NCBI RefSeq assembly: GCF_003367175.1
Contig: NZ_QRGA01000004.1
Span: 185,935 to 249,934 of the forward strand
Direction of reading: 5' to 3'
Length of the DNA: 64,000 bases
From: Trinickia dinghuensis
GTDB lineage: Bacteria > Pseudomonadota > Gammaproteobacteria > Burkholderiales > Burkholderiaceae
Below the pieces are notes generated by a model. It did no database searches and was not told the DNA's origin. It saw nothing but the letters and a program-made list of their open reading frames with translations. The translations under genes and the position numbers were made by a program. Shown here piece after piece: positions 10,514 to 23,825 of this stretch (its first letter is position 1; every line of letters begins with the position of its first letter).

Positions 10514-11887
10514 ATGAACCTGCTGATCGAGGTCGCCGCCTTCGCCGTTGCGATCGGCGTGCTCGTGGTGGTCCACGAGTACGGCCACTACAGCGTGGCG
10601 CGGCTGTGCGGCGTGAAGGTGCTGCGGTTTTCGATCGGCTTCGGGCGGCCGCTCTTGAGCTGGACCGGGCGCAAGACCGGGACGGAATGGACGATCTCGG
10701 CCATCCCGCTCGGGGGCTACGTCAAGATGCTGGACGAGCGCGATCCTGGGCCCGGCATCGAGAAATCCGATCTTCCCTACGCGTTCAACCGTCAACATGT
10801 GGCCAAGCGCATCGCCATCGTGCTGGCGGGGCCGCTCGCCAATTTCGTGCTGGCGGTGGTGCTGTTTTCGGTCGTCTTCGCCACGGGCGTGACCGAGCCC
10901 GTCGCCACGCTCGCGACGCCGCCGGCCGGTAGCGTCGCCGCCCGCGCGGGGTTCGAGGGCGGCGAAACCGTCGTGGCGATCGGCGACGAGCGCGGCGCAG
11001 ACGTGGGAGCGGTGCGCTCGTGGTCGGATCTGCGCTGGAAGCTGCTCGACGCGGCCTTCGATCATCGGCGCATCGTGCTCCAAGCGCACGACGGCCGCGG
11101 CGTCTACGACTTCCAAGTCGACCTGCGCAACCTGCCCGAGCGCGACCTCGACGACGATTTTCTGACCAAGCTCGGTTTCGACCAAGGCGGCACGCTGACG
11201 GTTGCCGCGGTGGAGCCGGGCAGCGCCGCCGCGCGGGCCGGCTTGCAGGCGGGCGATACGCTGCGCACGGCGGGCGGTTCGGTGATCGACGGCGCGCAGG
11301 CGTTCATCGCCTACGTCAAAGCGCGCGCAGGGCGCCCGATCGTGCTCGGCATCGAGCGCGGCGAGCCCGGCCGGCAGCTTGCGCTGACGGTCGTGCCCGA
11401 GGCGCACGAGGATCTGCAGACGGGCACGACCGCCGGCCGCATCGGCGCCGCGCTCGAAACCCATGTGCAAACGGTGCGCGTGCGCTACGGGCCGGGCGAG
11501 AGCATCGCCCGCAGCGCGCGGCGCACCTGGGACATCGCCGTGTATTCGCTGCGGATGTTCGGGCGCATGTTGACGGGGCAGGCGTCGCTGAAGAATTTGT
11601 CGGGTCCCGTGACGATCGCGGACTACGCGGGCAAGAGCGCCCAGCTCGGCTGGGCACCGTTTCTTTCCTTCCTCTCGCTCGTCAGCATCAGCCTCGGCGT
11701 GTTGAACTTATTGCCGATTCCGGTATTGGACGGGGGGCATCTGTTATATTATTTGGTTGAAGCCGCAACCGGCAAAGCCGTATCGGAACGCTGGCAGCTC
11801 GTTTTGCAAAGGGCAGGCCTAGTGTGCATCGTCGTTTTGTCGGCGATCGCGCTCTTCAACGATCTGGCTCGTTTAATCCATTTCTAA
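10514..11887 (+). CDS. rseP: Site-2 intramembrane metalloprotease RseP
   Basis: 457 aa. Cleaves anti-sigma factors such as RseA within the membrane during envelope stress. The HExxH zinc motif is HEYGH (residues 21-25) in the first membrane segment; the third ligand motif LDGGHL is near residue 408. Two PDZ-like regions lie in between (about 110-200 and 215-290; GSVAARAGFEGGE and GSAAARAGLQAGD). It directly precedes bamA, whose misfolded clients trigger the same stress pathway. Confidence 0.97.
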   Translation: MNLLIEVAAFAVAIGVLVVVHEYGHYSVARLCGVKVLRFSIGFGRPLLSWTGRKTGTEWTISAIPLGGYVKMLDERDPGPGIEKSDLPYAFNRQHVAKRIAIVLAGPLANFVLAVVLFSVVFATGVTEPVATLATPPAGSVAARAGFEGGETVVAIGDERGADVGAVRSWSDLRWKLLDAAFDHRRIVLQAHDGRGVYDFQVDLRNLPERDLDDDFLTKLGFDQGGTLTVAAVEPGSAAARAGLQAGDTLRTAGGSVIDGAQAFIAYVKARAGRPIVLGIERGEPGRQLALTVVPEAHEDLQTGTTAGRIGAALETHVQTVRVRYGPGESIARSARRTWDIAVYSLRMFGRMLTGQASLKNLSGPVTIADYAGKSAQLGWAPFLSFLSLVSISLGVLNLLPIPVLDGGHLLYYLVEAATGKAVSERWQLVLQRAGLVCIVVLSAIALFNDLARLIHF

Positions 11888-11956
11888 AGTGTCCGGCGGT
11901 GCGCGCATGGCGCGGCCGCGGCGGACAGATGTAGCTAAAAACTCTGGGGATGCACG

Positions 11957-14263
11957 TTGTTCAAACCTCATCGCTTTGTTCCTAAGACGGTTGCGGTCGC
12001 GGCGCTCGCCGCTCACGGGCTCATCGCCCACGCGGCGACGGCGCCTTTCGTGGTCCAAGACATCCGGATCGAGGGCTTGCAACGGGTGGAGCCCGGCACG
12101 GTGTTCTCCTACCTGCCGATCAAACGAGGCGATACCTTCACGGACGACAAAGCGTCGGAAGCGATCCGCGCGCTCTACGCGACGGGCTTCTTCAGCGACG
12201 TGCGCATCGCGACGGAAGGCGGTGTCGTGATCGTCAACGTGGTGGAGCGTCCGGCCATCGGGGAGATCGACTTCTCGGGCCTGCACGAGTTCGACAAGGA
12301 TGCGCTGACGAAGGCGCTCAAGAGCGTCGGCCTGTCGCCGGGCCGCTACTACGACAAAGCGCTCGTCGATCGTTCGGAGCAGGAGCTCAAGCGCCAGTAC
12401 CTGACGCGCGGCTTCTACGCCGCCGAGGTCACGACCACGGTCACGCCGATCGACAACGGCCGCGTCTCGATCCTGTTCGCCGTGAACGAAGGTCCGAGCG
12501 CGAAGATCCGCCAGGTCAATTTCATCGGCAACAAGGCGTTCAGCACGAGCACGCTGCGCGACGAGATGCAGTTGTCCACCCCGAATTGGTTCTCGTGGTA
12601 CACGAAGAACGATCTGTATTCGAAGGACAAGCTCACGACCGACCTCGAGAACGTCCGGAAGTACTACCTCAACCACGGCTATCTCGAATTCAACATCGAG
12701 TCGACGCAGGTTTCGATCTCGCCCGACAAGAAGGACATGTACCTGACGCTGACGGTGCATGAGGGCGAGCCGTACACGGTGTCGAGCATCAAGCTCGCGG
12801 GCAATCTGCTCGATCGCGGTCCGGAGCTGCAAAAGCTCGTCACGGTCAAACCCGGGCAGCGCTTCTCGGCTGACAAGCTGCAGGATACGACGAAGGCGAT
12901 CGTCGACAAGCTCGGCGAGTACGGCTACGCGTTCGCGACGGTCAACGCGCAGCCGGAAATCGACCAGGTTCACCACAAGGTGGCCTTGACGCTGCAAGTC
13001 GATCCGAGCCGCCGCGTCTATGTACGCCACATCAATGTGACGGGCAACACGCGCACGCGCGATGAAGTTATTCGCCGCGAAATGCGTCAGCTCGAGAGTT
13101 CGTGGTTCGATTCGAGCCGCCTCGCGCTCTCGAAAGACCGGATCAATCGCCTCGGCTACTTCACCGACGTCGACGTGACGACGGTGCCGGTGCCGGGCAC
13201 GGCCGACCAGGTCGACGTCGACGTCAAGGTCAAGGAAAAGCCGACGGGCGCGATCACGCTCGGCGCGGGCTTCTCGTCGACCGACAAGGTCGTGCTTTCG
13301 GCGGGGGTCTCGCAGGACAACGTGTTCGGTTCGGGCACGAGCCTTTCCGTAAACGTCAATACGGCGAAGTCGTACCGGACCCTGACGGTGACGCAGGTCG
13401 ACCCTTACTTTACCGTTGACGGCATCAAGCGGATCACCGACGTCTATTACCGTACGACGCAGCCGTTGTACTACTCCACAAGTTCGAGCTTCCGGATCAT
13501 CACGGTGGGCGGCGATTTGAAGTTCGGGATTCCGTTCTCGGAAGTCGATACGGTCTACTTCGGTGCCGGTCTCGAGCAGAACCGCCTCGACGTCGATAGC
13601 GCGACGCCGCAGGTTTATTTGGACTACGTGAACCAATTCGGCCGCGTTTCCAACAACGTGCCGTTGACGGTGGGCTGGTCGCGCGACGCGCGTGACAGCG
13701 CGCTGGTGCCGAGCCGCGGCTACTTTACGCAGGCGAACGCCGAATACGGCACGCCGGCCGGTGCGACGCAGTACTACAAGGCCGATTTGCAAGCGCAGTA
13801 CTACTACTCGTTCGCGCGCGGCTTCGTGCTCGGCTTGAACTTCCAGGGCGGCTACGGCAACGGCATGGGCGGCAAGCCGTTCCCGATCTTCAAGAACTAC
13901 TTCGCCGGCGGTATCGGGTCGGTGCGCGGCTACGAGCCGAGTTCGCTCGGTCCGCGCGACACGACGACGAACGATCCGATCGGCGGTTCGAAGATGGTCG
14001 TCGGCAACGTCGAGCTGACGTTCCCGCTGCCGGGCACGGGCTATGACCGGACGCTGCGCGTGTTCACGTTCTTCGACGGCGGTAACGTCTGGGGGACGGA
14101 AGGCGCGAGCGTCGGCGCGAACGGTCTGCGCTACGGCTACGGCTTGGGTCTCGCATGGATTTCGCCGATCGGTCCGCTCAAGATCAGCTTGGGTTTCCCG
14201 GTCACGAAGCATACGGGCGATCAATACCAGAAATTCCAATTCCAGATCGGGACGGCGTTCTAA
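11957..14263 (+). CDS. bamA: Outer-membrane protein assembly factor BamA
   Basis: 768 aa, Omp85 family; central pore of the BAM complex inserting beta-barrel proteins into the outer membrane. A signal peptide covers about residues 1-27 (cut near AHA-AT), five POTRA domains follow to about residue 350, then the 16-strand barrel. The conserved VRGYE loop motif is near residue 655 and the chain ends in Phe, as expected for a barrel C-terminus. The start is TTG at 11957 (TTG TTC AAA); an ATG 8 bp upstream is out of frame. GGGGA precedes the TTG. Lies between rseP and skp. Confidence 0.97.
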   Translation: MFKPHRFVPKTVAVAALAAHGLIAHAATAPFVVQDIRIEGLQRVEPGTVFSYLPIKRGDTFTDDKASEAIRALYATGFFSDVRIATEGGVVIVNVVERPAIGEIDFSGLHEFDKDALTKALKSVGLSPGRYYDKALVDRSEQELKRQYLTRGFYAAEVTTTVTPIDNGRVSILFAVNEGPSAKIRQVNFIGNKAFSTSTLRDEMQLSTPNWFSWYTKNDLYSKDKLTTDLENVRKYYLNHGYLEFNIESTQVSISPDKKDMYLTLTVHEGEPYTVSSIKLAGNLLDRGPELQKLVTVKPGQRFSADKLQDTTKAIVDKLGEYGYAFATVNAQPEIDQVHHKVALTLQVDPSRRVYVRHINVTGNTRTRDEVIRREMRQLESSWFDSSRLALSKDRINRLGYFTDVDVTTVPVPGTADQVDVDVKVKEKPTGAITLGAGFSSTDKVVLSAGVSQDNVFGSGTSLSVNVNTAKSYRTLTVTQVDPYFTVDGIKRITDVYYRTTQPLYYSTSSSFRIITVGGDLKFGIPFSEVDTVYFGAGLEQNRLDVDSATPQVYLDYVNQFGRVSNNVPLTVGWSRDARDSALVPSRGYFTQANAEYGTPAGATQYYKADLQAQYYYSFARGFVLGLNFQGGYGNGMGGKPFPIFKNYFAGGIGSVRGYEPSSLGPRDTTTNDPIGGSKMVVGNVELTFPLPGTGYDRTLRVFTFFDGGNVWGTEGASVGANGLRYGYGLGLAWISPIGPLKISLGFPVTKHTGDQYQKFQFQIGTAF

Positions 14264-14299
14264 CGGCGCCATACCCTGTCCAGCATCGAGAGGAAGATT

Positions 14300-14839
14300 T
14301 TGCAAACTGGTACGTTTATCAGACGCGTGTTGGGTGCCGTGGTGCTAGCGGGGGCGCTCGCCGCGGTGGCCGGCGTCGCGCAAGCTCAAGAGGCCCGCAT
14401 CGCAGCGGTCAATTCCGATCGCATCCTGCGTGAATCGGCGGCGGCCAAAGCTGCCCAGCTCAAGCTCGAAGCGGAATTCGCGAAGCGCGATAAGGATCTG
14501 CAGGACATGGCGAGCCGTCTGAAGACGCTGTCAGACCAGCTCGACAAGAACGGCGCATCGATGTCGGCGACGGACCGCGCGGCCAAGCAAGCCCAGCTGT
14601 CGCAGCTCGACAGCGATTTTCAGCGCAAGCAGCGAGAATTCCGCGAGGACTTGAACCAGCGCCGCAACGAGGAGCTGGCCGCCGTGCTCGAGCGGGCGAA
14701 CAAGGTGATCAAGCAGATCGCCGAGCAGCAACACTACGATCTGATCGTGCAGGAAGCCGTCTACGTGAGCCCGCGTATCGACATCACCGATCAGGTGCTG
14801 AAAGCGCTCGCCGCCTCGAGCCCGGCCGCGACGAACTGA
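14300..14839 (+). CDS. skp: Periplasmic OmpH/Skp-like chaperone
   Basis: 179 aa. Trimeric periplasmic chaperone that carries unfolded outer-membrane proteins to BAM. A signal peptide covers residues 1 to about 29 (ending AQAQE). Then comes the Skp core start [11 protein letters not shown] and a long charged helix pair (about residues 45-140). The start is TTG at 14300 with AGGAAG just upstream; no in-frame ATG would keep the signal peptide. It follows bamA by 36 bp. Confidence 0.93.
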   Translation: MQTGTFIRRVLGAVVLAGALAAVAGVAQAQEARIAAVNSDRILRESAAAKAAQLKLEAEFAKRDKDLQDMASRLKTLSDQLDKNGASMSATDRAAKQAQLSQLDSDFQRKQREFREDLNQRRNEELAAVLERANKVIKQIAEQQHYDLIVQEAVYVSPRIDITDQVLKALAASSPAATN

Positions 14840-14858
14840 ACGACGGAGTGGTACGCGA

Positions 14859-15932
14859 ATGGCATTGACGCTCGAGCAAATCGCGCAGCGTTTCGGCGGC
14901 GAAATCGTCGGCGACGCGGCCTTGAAGGTCGCGGGCCTGGCGCCGCTCGATCAGGCGCAGCCGCATCAACTGGCGTTTCTCGCCAACCCGAAGTACCTGT
15001 CGCAAGTCGATACGACGCAGGCCGGCGCGGTTCTGATCGCGCCTGACGATTTGGCTAAGCTTCCTTCGCGCGAGGGACGTAACTTCATCGTCACGCCGAA
15101 CCCGTACGCTTACTTCGCGCGGGTCGCCCAGTGGTTCATCGACTTGGCGGCGCCCAAAGCGGTGGCCGGCATCCATCCGAGCGCGGTCATCGATCCCGGC
15201 GCGCAGGTGGCGCCCGATGCCGTCGTCGGACCGCACGTCGTGATCGAGGCGGGTGCCGTTGTCGGCGCGCGAGCACGGATCGACGCGAACGTCACGATCG
15301 GGCGCGGCGCGCGCATCGGCGAAGATTCCCATCTGTACCCGAACGTGGCCGTCTACCATGGCTGCAAGATCGGGCTGCGCGCCATCGTGCACGCCGGGGC
15401 GGTCATCGGCTCCGACGGCTTCGGCTTCGCGCCCGATTTCGTGGGCGAGGGCGAAGCGCGTACGGGCAGCTGGGTCAAGATTCCGCAGGTCGGGGCCGTC
15501 ACGATCGGTGCCGACGTCGAAATTGGCGCCAATACGACGATCGATCGCGGTGCGATGGCCGACACGGTCATCGAGGATTGCGTGAAGATCGACAATCAGG
15601 TTCAAATCGGCCACAACTGCAAGATCGGTGCGTATACCGTGATCGCGGGTTGCGCCGGGATCGCCGGCAGCACGACGATCGGCCGCCATTGCATGATCGG
15701 CGGGGCGGTCGGCGTCGCCGGGCACGTCACGCTGGCCGATTTCGTCATCGTGACCGCGAAATCGGGCGTGTCGAAGTCGCTGCTCAAGCCCGGCATCTAC
15801 ACGAGCGCATTCCCCGCCGTCGGCCACGCCGAATGGAACAAGAGCGCGGCGCTGATGCGCAATCTGGACAAGATGCGCGAGCGCATCAAGGCACTCGAAG
15901 CCACACTGGCCGAGCGAGGGGGCAACGCGTAA
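14859..15932 (+). CDS. lpxD: UDP-3-O-(3-hydroxyacyl)glucosamine N-acyltransferase
   Basis: 357 aa. Third step of lipid A synthesis: N-acylation of UDP-3-O-acyl-glucosamine from acyl-ACP. A uridine-binding N-terminal domain (residues 1-100, ending [15 protein letters not shown]) is followed by many hexapeptide repeats of a left-handed beta helix. The catalytic-His region [19 protein letters not shown] is visible, and a C-terminal helix closes the protein. Starts 19 bp after skp. Confidence 0.97.
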   Translation: MALTLEQIAQRFGGEIVGDAALKVAGLAPLDQAQPHQLAFLANPKYLSQVDTTQAGAVLIAPDDLAKLPSREGRNFIVTPNPYAYFARVAQWFIDLAAPKAVAGIHPSAVIDPGAQVAPDAVVGPHVVIEAGAVVGARARIDANVTIGRGARIGEDSHLYPNVAVYHGCKIGLRAIVHAGAVIGSDGFGFAPDFVGEGEARTGSWVKIPQVGAVTIGADVEIGANTTIDRGAMADTVIEDCVKIDNQVQIGHNCKIGAYTVIAGCAGIAGSTTIGRHCMIGGAVGVAGHVTLADFVIVTAKSGVSKSLLKPGIYTSAFPAVGHAEWNKSAALMRNLDKMRERIKALEATLAERGGNA

Positions 15933-16051
15933 GGCAAGCGCCCGAGTACCGCACGGCGCGGCGGCGCTCGGGCAGCGGCGCATCCCAAGCGCCGCGATCG
16001 GTATCCGCAGTCAATCACCCGCGCGAGAACATTGCGTGGAGCAGACACACC

Positions 16052-16516
16052 ATGAGCACTGAAAAAATCAATCTCGACATCCATAAGATTCTTACGCTGC
16101 TGCCGCATCGCTACCCGATCCTGCTCGTGGACCGGGTGCTCGAGCTCGAGCCGCACAAGAGCATCAAGGCGTTGAAGAACGTGTCGATCAACGAGCCGTA
16201 CTTCATGGGGCATTTCCCGCAGCGTCCCGTTATGCCCGGCGTGCTGATCCTCGAAGCGCTCGCGCAGACGGCGGCGCTCCTGACGTTCGCCGAGGAGCCG
16301 CGCGAGCACGATCCCGAAACGACGCTGTACTACTTCGTCGGTATCGACGGTGCGCGCTTCAAGCGCGTCGTCGAGCCGGGCGATCAACTGATTCTGAACG
16401 TGACGTTCGAGCGCTACATGCGCGGCATCTGGAAGTTCAAGGCGCGCGCGGAAGTCGACGGCGCCACCGCCGCCGAAGCCGAACTGATGTGCACGGTCAA
16501 GCACACGAACGAGTGA
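16052..16516 (+). CDS. fabZ: 3-hydroxyacyl-[acyl-carrier-protein] dehydratase FabZ
   Basis: 154 aa, hot-dog fold. Dehydrates 3-hydroxyacyl-ACP in fatty-acid elongation; it competes with LpxA for the same substrate pool, which explains its place in the lpx cluster. Catalytic motif [14 protein letters not shown] and the active-site segment [20 protein letters not shown] (catalytic His then Glu) are present. The frame is open far upstream, but [14 protein letters not shown] is the family start. Confidence 0.97.
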   Translation: MSTEKINLDIHKILTLLPHRYPILLVDRVLELEPHKSIKALKNVSINEPYFMGHFPQRPVMPGVLILEALAQTAALLTFAEEPREHDPETTLYYFVGIDGARFKRVVEPGDQLILNVTFERYMRGIWKFKARAEVDGATAAEAELMCTVKHTNE

Positions 16517-16535
16517 CGAGAAGGGCCAAAAGCGC

Positions 16536-17324
16536 ATGAGCAGGATTCATCCCACTGCGATCATCGAGCCGGGCGCGCAACTCGGCGAAGACGTCGAAAT
16601 CGGGCCGTACGCGGTCGTCGGCGCAAACGTGACGATCGGTGCCCGCACGACCGTCGGTTCGCACAGCGTCATCGAAGGCTATACGACGCTCGGTGCCGAC
16701 AATCGGATCGGCCACTACGCGTCCGTCGGCGGCCGGCCGCAGGACATGAAGTATCAGGGCGAGCCCACGCGGCTCGTGGTCGGCGATCGAAACACGATCC
16801 GCGAATTCACGACGATCCATACCGGTACCGTCCAAGACGGCGGCGTGACGACGCTCGGCGACGACAACTGGATCATGGCGTACGTCCATATCGGTCACGA
16901 TTGCCACGTCGGCAGCCACGTCATCTTGTCGAGCAACGCGCAGATGGCGGGCCACGTCATCATCGGAGATTGGGCGATCGTCGGCGGCATGTCGGGCGTG
17001 CACCAGTTCGTGAAGATCGGCGAGCACTCGATGCTAGGCGGTGCGTCGGCGCTCGTGCAGGACATTCCGCCGTTCGTCATCGCGGCAGGCAACAAGGCCG
17101 AGCCGCACGGCATCAACGTCGAAGGGCTGCGCCGGCGCGGTTTTTCGGCCGATGCGATCTCCGCGCTGCGCAGCGCCTACCGGCTGCTGTACAAGAACGG
17201 CTTGTCGCTCGAAGAGGCGAAGGTGCAGCTTGCGGATCTCGCAACGGCGGGCGGCGATGGCGACGAGCACGTGCGCAAGCTGATCACGTTCATCGAAACC
17301 TCGCAGCGCGGCATCATTCGCTAG
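16536..17324 (+). CDS. lpxA: UDP-N-acetylglucosamine O-acyltransferase LpxA
   Basis: 262 aa. First committed step of lipid A synthesis: O-acylation of UDP-GlcNAc from 3-hydroxyacyl-ACP. Left-handed beta helix of hexapeptide repeats from [20 protein letters not shown]; the catalytic His lies in the [12 protein letters not shown] stretch, and the C-terminal helical domain ([20 protein letters not shown]) is typical. Sits 19 bp after fabZ and 3 bp before lpxB. Confidence 0.98.
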   Translation: MSRIHPTAIIEPGAQLGEDVEIGPYAVVGANVTIGARTTVGSHSVIEGYTTLGADNRIGHYASVGGRPQDMKYQGEPTRLVVGDRNTIREFTTIHTGTVQDGGVTTLGDDNWIMAYVHIGHDCHVGSHVILSSNAQMAGHVIIGDWAIVGGMSGVHQFVKIGEHSMLGGASALVQDIPPFVIAAGNKAEPHGINVEGLRRRGFSADAISALRSAYRLLYKNGLSLEEAKVQLADLATAGGDGDEHVRKLITFIETSQRGIIR

Positions 17325-17327
17325 GCG

Positions 17328-18494
17328 ATGACGCAATCGAATCCGCTGCGCGTCGCGATGGTCGCCGGCGAGCCGTCCGGCGATTTGCTGGCGGCCTCGC
17401 TGCTCGGCGGCCTCGCTCGCACGTTGCCGGCTGCAACGCGCTTTTACGGCATCGGCGGTCCCCGCATGACGGCGCAGGGCTTCGAAGCCCATTGGCCGAT
17501 GGACAAGCTCGCCGTGCGCGGCTACGTCGAAGCGCTGCGCCACATTCCCGAGATTCTCGGCATTCGCAATGAACTGAAGCGGCAGCTGCTAGCGGAGCCG
17601 CCGCACGCGTTCATTGGCGTCGACGCGCCCGATTTCAATTTCGGGCTCGAGCAGCCGCTGCGCGCGGCCGGCATTGCCTCGATTCACTTCGTTTGCCCGT
17701 CGATTTGGGCTTGGCGCGGCGGCCGCATCAAGACGATCGCCAAGGCCGTCGACCACATGCTCTGCGTGTTCCCGTTCGAGACGGCGCTGCTCGAAAAGGC
17801 CGGCGTGCCGGCTACCTACGTCGGTCATCCGCTCGCGGATGAAATCCCGCTCGAACCCGATGTCGCCGGTGCGCGCGCGGCGCTGGGCCTGCCCGCGGCG
17901 GGGCCGATCGTCGCCGTGCTGCCGGGCAGCCGGCGCTCGGAGATCGGCTTGATCGGGCAGACGTTTTTCGAGGCGATGGCGATCATGCAGCGCCGCGAGC
18001 CGGGTCTGACGTTCGTCATGCCCGCGGCGACGCCGGCGTTGCGCGAACTGTTGCAGCCGCTCGTCGCGGCGCATCCCGGTCTCGCGCTGACGATCACCGA
18101 CGGCGATGCGCAGCGCGCGATGACGGCCTCCGATGCCGTGCTCGTGAAGAGCGGCACGGTCACGCTCGAGGCGGCGCTGCTCAAGAAGCCGATGGTGATT
18201 TCGTACAAGGTGCCTTGGTTGACGGGACAAATCATGCGCCGGCAGGGGTATTTGCCGTACGTCGGCTTGCCCAATATCCTGGCCGGGCGGTTCGTCGTGC
18301 CGGAGTTGCTGCAGCATTTCGCCACGCCCGAGGCGCTGGCCGATGCCACGCTCGTTCAGTTGCGCGACGACGCGAATCGGCGCACGCTGACCGAGGTGTT
18401 CACGCAGATGCATCTGACGCTGCGCAAGAATACGGCCGAGCGTGCAGCCGAAGCGGTTGCGCGCGTGATCGAAGCAAGGAAGCCGCGTCTATGA
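17328..18494 (+). CDS. lpxB: Lipid-A-disaccharide synthase
   Basis: 388 aa, GT19 glycosyltransferase. Joins UDP-diacyl-glucosamine and lipid X into the lipid A disaccharide at the inner face of the membrane. [16 protein letters not shown] at the N-terminus, [15 protein letters not shown], and PGSRRSEI plus [17 protein letters not shown] in the second domain are family signatures. It starts 3 bp after lpxA, and its stop overlaps the rnhB start as ATGA. Confidence 0.97.
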   Translation: MTQSNPLRVAMVAGEPSGDLLAASLLGGLARTLPAATRFYGIGGPRMTAQGFEAHWPMDKLAVRGYVEALRHIPEILGIRNELKRQLLAEPPHAFIGVDAPDFNFGLEQPLRAAGIASIHFVCPSIWAWRGGRIKTIAKAVDHMLCVFPFETALLEKAGVPATYVGHPLADEIPLEPDVAGARAALGLPAAGPIVAVLPGSRRSEIGLIGQTFFEAMAIMQRREPGLTFVMPAATPALRELLQPLVAAHPGLALTITDGDAQRAMTASDAVLVKSGTVTLEAALLKKPMVISYKVPWLTGQIMRRQGYLPYVGLPNILAGRFVVPELLQHFATPEALADATLVQLRDDANRRTLTEVFTQMHLTLRKNTAERAAEAVARVIEARKPRL

Positions 18495-19303
18495 CGAGTT
18501 CGCCACCGTCGGCACGTGCGAAACGGGCATCCGACGCCTCGAACGCCGAATCGGCGGCGGGCGCGCCGAGCCGCGCCAAGCGCGGCAGCGTTTCATCGCA
18601 GGACGCGCTCGATTTCAGTTCGCCGCTCGATGTCGTTTGCGGCGTCGACGAGGCGGGGCGAGGGCCGCTCGCCGGGCCCGTCGTCGCGGCCGCCGTCATT
18701 TTGGATCCGAAGCGGCGCATCCGCGGGCTCGACGATTCGAAAGCATTGAGCGCCAAGAAGCGCGAGGAACTCTACGAGAAGATCGTCGAGCGATCGCTCA
18801 GCTATTGCGTGGCGTCGGCGAGCGTCGAGGAAATCGACCGGCTCAATATTTTGCATGCCACGATGCTGGCCATGAAACGGGCGGTCGAAGGGTTGGCGCT
18901 GACGCCGACGCTCGCGCGCATCGACGGCAACCGCTGCCCGCAGCTATCGGTACGCAGCGAGGCGGTGATCGGCGGCGACGCGCTCGTGCCCGCGATTTCG
19001 GCGGCATCGATCCTGGCGAAAGTCACGCGTGACCGGATGCTGCTCGAACTGCACGCGCAGTTTCCCGTGTATGGCTTCGATGCGCATGCCGGCTACGGCA
19101 CGCCCCAGCATTTGGCGGCGCTGACCGAGCATGGGCCGTGCGAGCATCATCGCCGATCGTTCGCACCCGTGCGCGTGGCGTTCGAGCGGCTCGGCGTCAA
19201 GGTGACGCTGCCCGGCGGCGGCCGCGTTGCGGCGGTCGAGCTCCGTAAGGATGCGTTCGGCGAGGACGCGTTCGGTGAAGTCGGCGAGGGTCCGCTTTCG
19301 TGA
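18491..19303 (+). CDS. rnhB: Ribonuclease HII
   Basis: 270 aa. Cuts RNA in RNA-DNA hybrids and removes single ribonucleotides from DNA. Motifs: [19 protein letters not shown] (catalytic DE near residue 54), the [10 protein letters not shown] block, and [11 protein letters not shown]. There is a roughly 45-residue Ser/Ala-rich N-terminal extension and a 30-residue Asp/Glu/Gly tail with a near-repeat ([14 protein letters not shown]). Overlaps lpxB by 4 bp and the next gene by 4 bp, so coupling is likely. Confidence 0.95.
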   Translation: MTSSPPSARAKRASDASNAESAAGAPSRAKRGSVSSQDALDFSSPLDVVCGVDEAGRGPLAGPVVAAAVILDPKRRIRGLDDSKALSAKKREELYEKIVERSLSYCVASASVEEIDRLNILHATMLAMKRAVEGLALTPTLARIDGNRCPQLSVRSEAVIGGDALVPAISAASILAKVTRDRMLLELHAQFPVYGFDAHAGYGTPQHLAALTEHGPCEHHRRSFAPVRVAFERLGVKVTLPGGGRVAAVELRKDAFGEDAFGEVGEGPLS

Positions 19304-20085
19304 AATCGATCACTTCGCGCGACAACCCGCTCTACAAGCGCGTGAAAGCGCTCGCCGCCTCGACGCATCAGCAAAAGAAGGGCGGCCAAGCGCTGTTGGA
19401 GGGCTTTCACCTTGCCGGCGCCTACCTCGATGTCGCGGGGCAACCCGAAACATGCATCGTGACGGAAGGTGCGCTACAGCACGACGAGGCGCAAGCGATC
19501 GTCGCGCGTGTCGACGCCGAGCGCGTCGTCGTGCTGCCCGACGCGTTGTTCGGCCAATTGTCGAGCGTCGTGCATGGTGTCGGCATGCTGCTGCTCGTGC
19601 GCAAGATCGGCGCGACGCTGCCCGAGCGCGTGCGGGAAAGCTGCGTCGTGCTCGACGGAGTCCAGGATGCGGGCAACGTGGGGTCGATCTTGCGCAGTGC
19701 CGCCGCCGCGGGCGTGAAGCAGGTGTTTTGCGCGCCGGGTACGGCCTACGCTTGGTCGTCGAAAGTGCTGCGTTCGGCAATGGGCGCGCATTTCCTGCTC
19801 GATGTCCACGAAGACGTCGAAGCCGCGACCCTGATCGAGCGGCTCGCCGTACCGGCGGCCATCACCGATTCGCATGCGCCGCAGGCGCTCTACGATTGCG
19901 ACCTCTCGGGGCCGATCGCTTGGGTCTTCGGGAACGAGGGGGCGGGCGTGTCGGCAGCGTGGCGCGGGGCCGTCACGCATCGCCTGACGATTCCGCAGCC
20001 GGGCGGAATGGAGTCGCTGAACGTGGCGGCCGCCGCGGCGATCTGTTTGTTCGAGCAATGCCGCCAGCAGCGCGGGAGCCGTTGA
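19300..20085 (+). CDS. TrmH/SpoU-family RNA 2'-O-methyltransferase
   Basis: 261 aa, starting GTG at 19300 within GTGA shared with the rnhB stop. A substrate-binding N-terminal domain ([19 protein letters not shown]) precedes a SPOUT domain. The three motifs are present: [31 protein letters not shown], and [18 protein letters not shown]. The family uses SAM to methylate ribose in rRNA or tRNA; the target cannot be told from sequence alone. Last gene of the plus-strand series before the convergent ppsR. Confidence 0.9.
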   Translation: MKSITSRDNPLYKRVKALAASTHQQKKGGQALLEGFHLAGAYLDVAGQPETCIVTEGALQHDEAQAIVARVDAERVVVLPDALFGQLSSVVHGVGMLLLVRKIGATLPERVRESCVVLDGVQDAGNVGSILRSAAAAGVKQVFCAPGTAYAWSSKVLRSAMGAHFLLDVHEDVEAATLIERLAVPAAITDSHAPQALYDCDLSGPIAWVFGNEGAGVSAAWRGAVTHRLTIPQPGGMESLNVAAAAAICLFEQCRQQRGSR

Positions 20086-20213
20086 GCCGCCGCCTCTGAC
20101 GCGGGCTGAGTGTGCTCTTGCTCCGTCGGGACGGGACCCGTGACGCGGCGCCCCGCGGTCGAGCAGGCCGACCGAGAGGGGCGCTTGTCTTTGTCTCCCC
20201 GCTAACGCCTAAC

Positions 20214-21029
20214 TCAATAAGTCGGCCGGTCCAGCTTGATTTCCTGCAGGATCGTCGTCGCGATCTCTTCGATCGACTTGTGCGTCGACGACAGCCACTT
20301 GATGCCTTCCCGCCGCATCAGCGCTTCCGCTTCGTTGATTTCGTAGCGGCAATTCTCCGGCGCGGCGTATTTGCTGCCCGGGCGCCGCTCGTTGCGGATC
20401 TCGGACAACCGCTGCGGATCGATTGACAATCCAAATAGCTTCTCCCGATGGGAAATCAGCGGCGTGGGCAGCTTGCCGCGCTCGAAGTCCTCCGGGATCA
20501 ACGGATAGTTGGCCGCTTTCACGCCGTATTGCATCGCCAGGTAGAGGCTTGTCGGCGTTTTGCCGCTGCGCGACACCCCGACGAGGATGACGTCGGCATC
20601 GGCCAGATTGCGGTTCGACTGCCCGTCGTCGTGAGCGAGCGAGAAGTTGATCGCCTCGATCCGCGTTTTGTACTCCTCGGTATCGGCGTTCTGGTGCCCA
20701 CGGCCGATCGCGTGGGTCGACTTCATTTCGAGTTCTTGCTCGAGCGGCTCGACGAACTGTTGGAAGATGTCGAGGACGAGCGCGTTCGAATTCTTGACGA
20801 TCGCGTTCGAGGCGCTGTCGACGAGCGTCGTGAAGACGATCGGGCGGCGGCCGTCGAGTTCGGCGGATTCGGAGATTTTTTCGATCGTCGCGTACGCTTT
20901 GTCGACCGAATCGACGAACGGAACGCGCACGAGGCGAAATTTCTGATCGAATTGGGACAGGATCGAGTGCGCGAACGTTTCGGCGGTGATCCCCGTCCCG
21001 TCGGAGACGATGAATACGGTAGGCGGCAT
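20214..21029 (-). CDS. ppsR: PEP synthase regulatory protein (bifunctional kinase / pyrophosphorylase, DUF299)
   Basis: 271 aa from the ATG at 21029; an ATG five codons upstream (21044) is possible. This family inactivates PEP synthase by ADP-dependent phosphorylation of a Thr near the catalytic His and reactivates it by Pi-dependent dephosphorylation. Motifs: [20 protein letters not shown] at the N-terminus and the P-loop-like [16 protein letters not shown] near residue 150. It is divergent from its target ppsA, with a 294-bp shared upstream region. Confidence 0.95.
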   Translation of the reverse strand: MPPTVFIVSDGTGITAETFAHSILSQFDQKFRLVRVPFVDSVDKAYATIEKISESAELDGRRPIVFTTLVDSASNAIVKNSNALVLDIFQQFVEPLEQELEMKSTHAIGRGHQNADTEEYKTRIEAINFSLAHDDGQSNRNLADADVILVGVSRSGKTPTSLYLAMQYGVKAANYPLIPEDFERGKLPTPLISHREKLFGLSIDPQRLSEIRNERRPGSKYAAPENCRYEINEAEALMRREGIKWLSSTHKSIEEIATTILQEIKLDRPTY

Positions 21030-21323
21030 CGGCAAACGCTTCAAAAGCAGTGGCGCTGAGGGCGGAAACGCGATTTTCGCGCGTTTTTGCGAGCAGGGGT
21101 GCCGGCGATTTACATTTTGTCATCCCCTTGTCGCAGGAGAGCGAGCAGGGCGATGGAAGCAGGTTAGAATAGCGGCAACCTGTTGGATAAGCAATTGCAA
21201 TCGGCCGTGCGTGGCGATTGCTTCTCCAACAGGTTTCGCGTGCTGCGCGCCAGGGCTCCATTGGCCCGCGCGCACCAAGCCCACACGCGCGACCGTGAAT
21301 TTTTTTCACACTTAGGGGCTTGT

Positions 21324-23726
<2,403 letters not shown>

Positions 23727-23780
23727 CAATGCCCTGTTGATGGTCCCGCGTACCAATGCGGGCCTCGCTTCGTGCTATAA

Positions 23781-23809
23781 CGCCCCGGTATATCCGGGGC
23801 GTTTTATTT
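23781..23809 (+). terminator. Intrinsic terminator of ppsA
   Basis: Perfect 8-bp stem CGCCCCGG (23781-23788) / CCGGGGCG (23794-23801), loop TATAT, followed by TTTTATTT. It ends only 17 bp before the next gene, so nfeD must use a promoter overlapping it or read-through. Confidence 0.9.
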
Positions 23810-23825
23810 CGAGGGGACCATTCAA

